Source: Candidatus Phyllobacterium onerii (GTDB lineage Bacteria > Pseudomonadota > Alphaproteobacteria > Rhizobiales > Rhizobiaceae). From it: a stretch of DNA of 64,000 nt. The stretch spans positions 1 to 64,000 of the forward strand of contig NZ_JAQMHX010000018.1 in the NCBI RefSeq assembly GCF_028331445.1, given 5' to 3'. Shown piece by piece: positions 61,806 to 64,000 of the stretch (its first letter is position 1; each line of letters starts with the position of its first letter). The position numbers were made by a program, and so were the translations under genes. The notes below the pieces were generated by a model. The model ran no database searches. It was given only the letters and a program-made list of their open reading frames with translations, and was not told the origin of the DNA.

Positions 61806-61824
61806 CGTTCGTACGGTACGAACG
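61806..61824. promoter_or_regulatory. 19-bp perfect palindrome upstream of arylsulfatase gene
   Basis: CGTTCGTACGGTACGAACG has 9-bp perfect arms and a single central base. It lies 238 bp upstream of the arylsulfatase start and 43 bp after the BatD-like gene stop. Its form suits a dimeric repressor such as TetR-type proteins. No such regulator gene is adjacent in the window. Confidence 0.5.
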
Positions 61825-61866
61825 GTAGCAGATCTGACGTTTTGCCGAGGATTTTAGAGCCTGGAA

Positions 61867-63147
61867 TCAAGGATTGAGCGGCGGAAGCGGCGTAGCTCTC
61901 TGCCGGCTCTTCAACCGATGAAAACCGATGTCGGCTATCAGCTTTTTCCTGTCAATATTGTCGCTGCTGCCTGATCGAAACAGCTTGCGGGAAAGACTGT
62001 CGACCTGGATCTTCAGGTCCGCCGGCCCATCGCAAACCCAGTCTTCCATGGTCCGGTATCCGAGGCTCTGGCTCCAGGTGCGGAGCCCGGAATAAATCTC
62101 CATATCGTCACCTGATCGGATAACATGGCGAAGCGATTTTAAACGATAGCTATGCGAAGCGCGATAACGCTGGCGGATCTCGCGAAGCTTCCTCGCGAGT
62201 ATCGGCAAAAGGCGGGGACCGGTCCACGCCACTGCCGCCACGGCCAGCAGCACGAGGATCGCAAGGGCAATCTTCTGTCTATAAACGTGAGGGCTCGCGC
62301 TCTGGACCTGGTCGAGCACCGGTTTAATTGCGGTCTCGGAGAGGCCCGCGCTGACTGTAACCGGAATAGAAGGGAGAGAAGCAGATTTCGTCTCACCACT
62401 GGCGACGTCATACCATGTGAAAGAGGCTGCCGGGATGACGAACGAGCCGTCCTTGTCGGCCGCATAGACATAGGTCTCAATCCGCCGGCTTGCGGTCTCA
62501 CGTCCGACAGATATGCCGTCTTCGATTTTCGGCGGCTTGGCGTACTGCCGCAGACCAGCGGTATTTCCAACCGCTACGGGAGGGATCAACATCGCCTGCG
62601 TATCCTCGGCAATAATCGTGATCGTCCTGACCAAAGCATCGCCGACTTTGAGGGACCGGCCGTTCTGATCGAAGGACTGCTCAATGGTGAGATTGCGTGC
62701 CGCGAACGCTATTGGCTGCTGATTGGCAGAGGTTGATCCTGCGACAGTAAACGAGACCGAAGGCATCTTCACCAATGCCTTCGTTGGCTTTCCATCGACC
62801 GAATATCCCAGGTCGATGTCGACCTCGGGCAATGTGAAGGTACCCGAGACCTGCGGGACGATAGCGTAGGCCTTGCGGATGCCTGAGTACTGAATGCCAT
62901 CGACCGTTTGTACAATATTCTCGGATCGCTCTTCCGGAAGCGTCACGAGGGCATTAGGAAGATCGAACAGCGGAAACTGCGGTGGCGATGTGAAGAAATC
63001 AGGCACGAATACATCAACGTCTACCCGCACTTGCTGACCCGGTACGACCTTTCCGCCATCCTCTATGCTGGTGCGAGCGAACGGCTCTGCCCCGCATGCG
63101 ATCGACGGCGTGAGCGTCAGTACCATGAACAGCAGCGTTTTCATCAT
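61867..63147 (-). CDS. BatD-like protein
   Basis: This 426-aa protein has a signal peptide (MKTLLFMVLTLTPSIACGAE), two Ig-like beta-sandwich repeats of the BatD/oxygen-tolerance type (VPGQQVRVDVDVFVPDFFTS; GDALVRTITIIAEDTQAMLI), one membrane helix (about 295-315, IALAILVLLAVAAVAWTG) and a charged cytoplasmic tail. BatD is the periplasmic partner in the MoxR-Bat aerotolerance and chaperone operons. Its start overlaps the VWA-TPR gene stop by 4 bp (ATGA), so the pair is co-transcribed. Confidence 0.78.
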   Translation of the reverse strand: MMKTLLFMVLTLTPSIACGAEPFARTSIEDGGKVVPGQQVRVDVDVFVPDFFTSPPQFPLFDLPNALVTLPEERSENIVQTVDGIQYSGIRKAYAIVPQVSGTFTLPEVDIDLGYSVDGKPTKALVKMPSVSFTVAGSTSANQQPIAFAARNLTIEQSFDQNGRSLKVGDALVRTITIIAEDTQAMLIPPVAVGNTAGLRQYAKPPKIEDGISVGRETASRRIETYVYAADKDGSFVIPAASFTWYDVASGETKSASLPSIPVTVSAGLSETAIKPVLDQVQSASPHVYRQKIALAILVLLAVAAVAWTGPRLLPILARKLREIRQRYRASHSYRLKSLRHVIRSGDDMEIYSGLRTWSQSLGYRTMEDWVCDGPADLKIQVDSLSRKLFRSGSSDNIDRKKLIADIGFHRLKSRQRATPLPPLNP

Positions 63148-64000
63148 GGCTTGGTCTCACCCGCCTCTATGGCAAACTTTCGCGCCATAAGGTCCGCTGG
63201 GCTGACCTCGATGTTCTTCATCCACATCTCCGAAGTCTGCTCCGCAACTTCGATCTCGCCGGCCTTGCCCTTCTTTCCTTTGTCGTCAAACTGAACGCTG
63301 TCAGGCTTCTCGTTCGGATCCTGCTGTTGCTCCTGTTCTTTATCCTTCTGTTCCTGAAGAAGTCGCTGTGCGATCGCCAGGTTCGCCTCGGCATCCGGCC
63401 AGCTCTGGCGCGCTTTTAAGGCTTTGCCATAGGCGGCAACAGCGTCTTCGAACGCGCCCAGGTGCAGCAGGGCGTTGCCCTGGTTGTACCAGCTCTCGGG
63501 CATATCTACCGATGCGAATGCGTCAACGGCGTCCTGGTAACGTCCTGCTCGATAGAGCGCAACACCCCTCCACATGGGGTCCTCAAAATGTCCGGCCGCG
63601 GAGACGTAGTTGCCGCCGTCATAGGCGCGACGCCCCTGTTGGTCCGGCGTCAGCCAAAGGTCCACGAAATCCGCTGCCTGCGCTGAAGGAGCGCTCAGGA
63701 AACCGGCTGCGACCACAAATATAGAAAGCTTCACCAGCCATCCTCGCCGAAACGAAAGGGCGGCCAGGAATGCGACGGGGCCAATGAGCCACCATCCCAC
63801 ATCATGCCAGCGGTCTCCCCCAACGGCCGTCTGCTGTGCGAAGTTCGTCCGTACACGCTGTGCTATCCAGCGGACGTCGCTGTCATCGTTTGTGATCGTC
63901 GCCACATCCGCTCCCGTTTCGCTGCCAAACTGCTTGATGGCATCAACATCCAGCTTGGCGTTTAGACGGGCACCCCCGGCATCGTTCAGGAAGCCGCCGT
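63144..64000 (-). CDS. VWA-TPR (BatB/BatC fusion) protein, 5' end outside window
   Basis: The frame is open to the right edge, so only the C-terminal 285 codons are seen. The visible part holds the end of a von Willebrand A domain (IKQFGSETGADVATITNDDS), two membrane helices (WWLIGPVAFLAALSF; LSIFVVAAGFLSAPSAQA), then TPR units (YQDAVDAFASVDMPESWYNQ, FEDAVAAYGKALKARQSWPD) and a Glu/Gln-rich tail ending GETKP. Such fusions combine BatB and BatC in alphaproteobacterial Bat operons; a MoxR ATPase is expected upstream. Overlaps the BatD-like gene by 4 bp. Confidence 0.82.
   Translation of the reverse strand, partial: GGFLNDAGGARLNAKLDVDAIKQFGSETGADVATITNDDSDVRWIAQRVRTNFAQQTAVGGDRWHDVGWWLIGPVAFLAALSFRRGWLVKLSIFVVAAGFLSAPSAQAADFVDLWLTPDQQGRRAYDGGNYVSAAGHFEDPMWRGVALYRAGRYQDAVDAFASVDMPESWYNQGNALLHLGAFEDAVAAYGKALKARQSWPDAEANLAIAQRLLQEQKDKEQEQQQDPNEKPDSVQFDDKGKKGKAGEIEVAEQTSEMWMKNIEVSPADLMARKFAIEAGETKP

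Overview
The window reads as chromosomal or large-replicon DNA of an alphaproteobacterium, most likely of the Hyphomicrobiales (Brucella/Ochrobactrum, Phyllobacterium or rhizobial relatives). This is inferred from a bphO-bphP pair with a HisKA_2-type kinase, ZAS-type ECF anti-sigma factors, TauT-like and Dpp-like ABC operons, many LysR regulators and moderately high GC. No rRNA, intact tRNA or CRISPR array was seen. Species is not claimed.

Layout. (1) 1-5.2 kb: a type I secretion operon, made of an ABC exporter (cut by the left edge), an 878-aa RTX protein and a HlyD adaptor, followed by a LuxR-type response regulator. (2) 6.3-6.6 kb: a decayed TniB transposition ATPase. (3) 6.7-11.2 kb: a DoxX/TPR/metallo-beta-lactamase-fold operon divergent from an ECF sigma/anti-sigma pair, with a second, truncated anti-sigma copy. 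(4) 11.4-12.9 kb: an IS110-family element with a frameshifted transposase. (5) 13.2-15.9 kb: heme oxygenase plus a bacteriophytochrome whose photosensory module and histidine-kinase module lie in different frames. (6) 16.2-25.7 kb: an accessory-looking block of LysR regulators, short-chain dehydrogenases, an F420-like reductase, a SnoaL protein, a methyltransferase, a small tyrosine recombinase, a secreted hydrolase, an MFS exporter and a cyclophilin-like protein.

(7) 26.1-36.4 kb: a coherent catabolic regulon. A LacI regulator and a two-part UxaA-family lyase point right. A TauT/SsuB-type ABC importer, a beta-hydroxyacid dehydrogenase, an aldo-keto reductase, an SMP-30 lactonase and an enolase-superfamily enzyme point left. 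An 18-bp perfect palindrome in the shared promoter region is the likely operator. Together they could import a sugar, sugar acid or sulfonated sugar, oxidise it to a lactone, open it and dehydrate it. (8) 37.0-48.5 kb: a peptide scavenging locus. A Dpp-like importer is split across a LysR gene, with an S12 serine peptidase, an M55 D-aminopeptidase, a C26 gamma-glutamyl hydrolase and an alpha-oxoamine synthase in the same operon. Uptake and breakdown of D-amino-acid or gamma-glutamyl peptides (for example cell-wall peptides) is inferred. A broken isoprenylcysteine methyltransferase-like gene sits at its end.

(9) 48.6-51.9 kb: an Abi_2/HEPN abortive-infection protein, an unrecognised Cys-rich protein, a broken NTF2-like gene and a small secreted protein. 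(10) 52.2-56.9 kb: an SDR/LysR pair, an outer-membrane beta-barrel protein, a YdeI-like protein and a DUF6065-like protein. (11) 56.9-64 kb: a classical autotransporter with a long polyproline linker, a secreted arylsulfatase, and the end of a Bat-type operon (BatD-like, VWA-TPR protein cut by the right edge).

Broken genes (TniB, anti-sigma, IS110 transposase, ICMT-like, NTF2-like, possibly the phytochrome) are common here, suggesting a plastic replicon region. Several frame breaks lie in short homopolymers or dinucleotide repeats, so sequencing error must be excluded before they are called biological.
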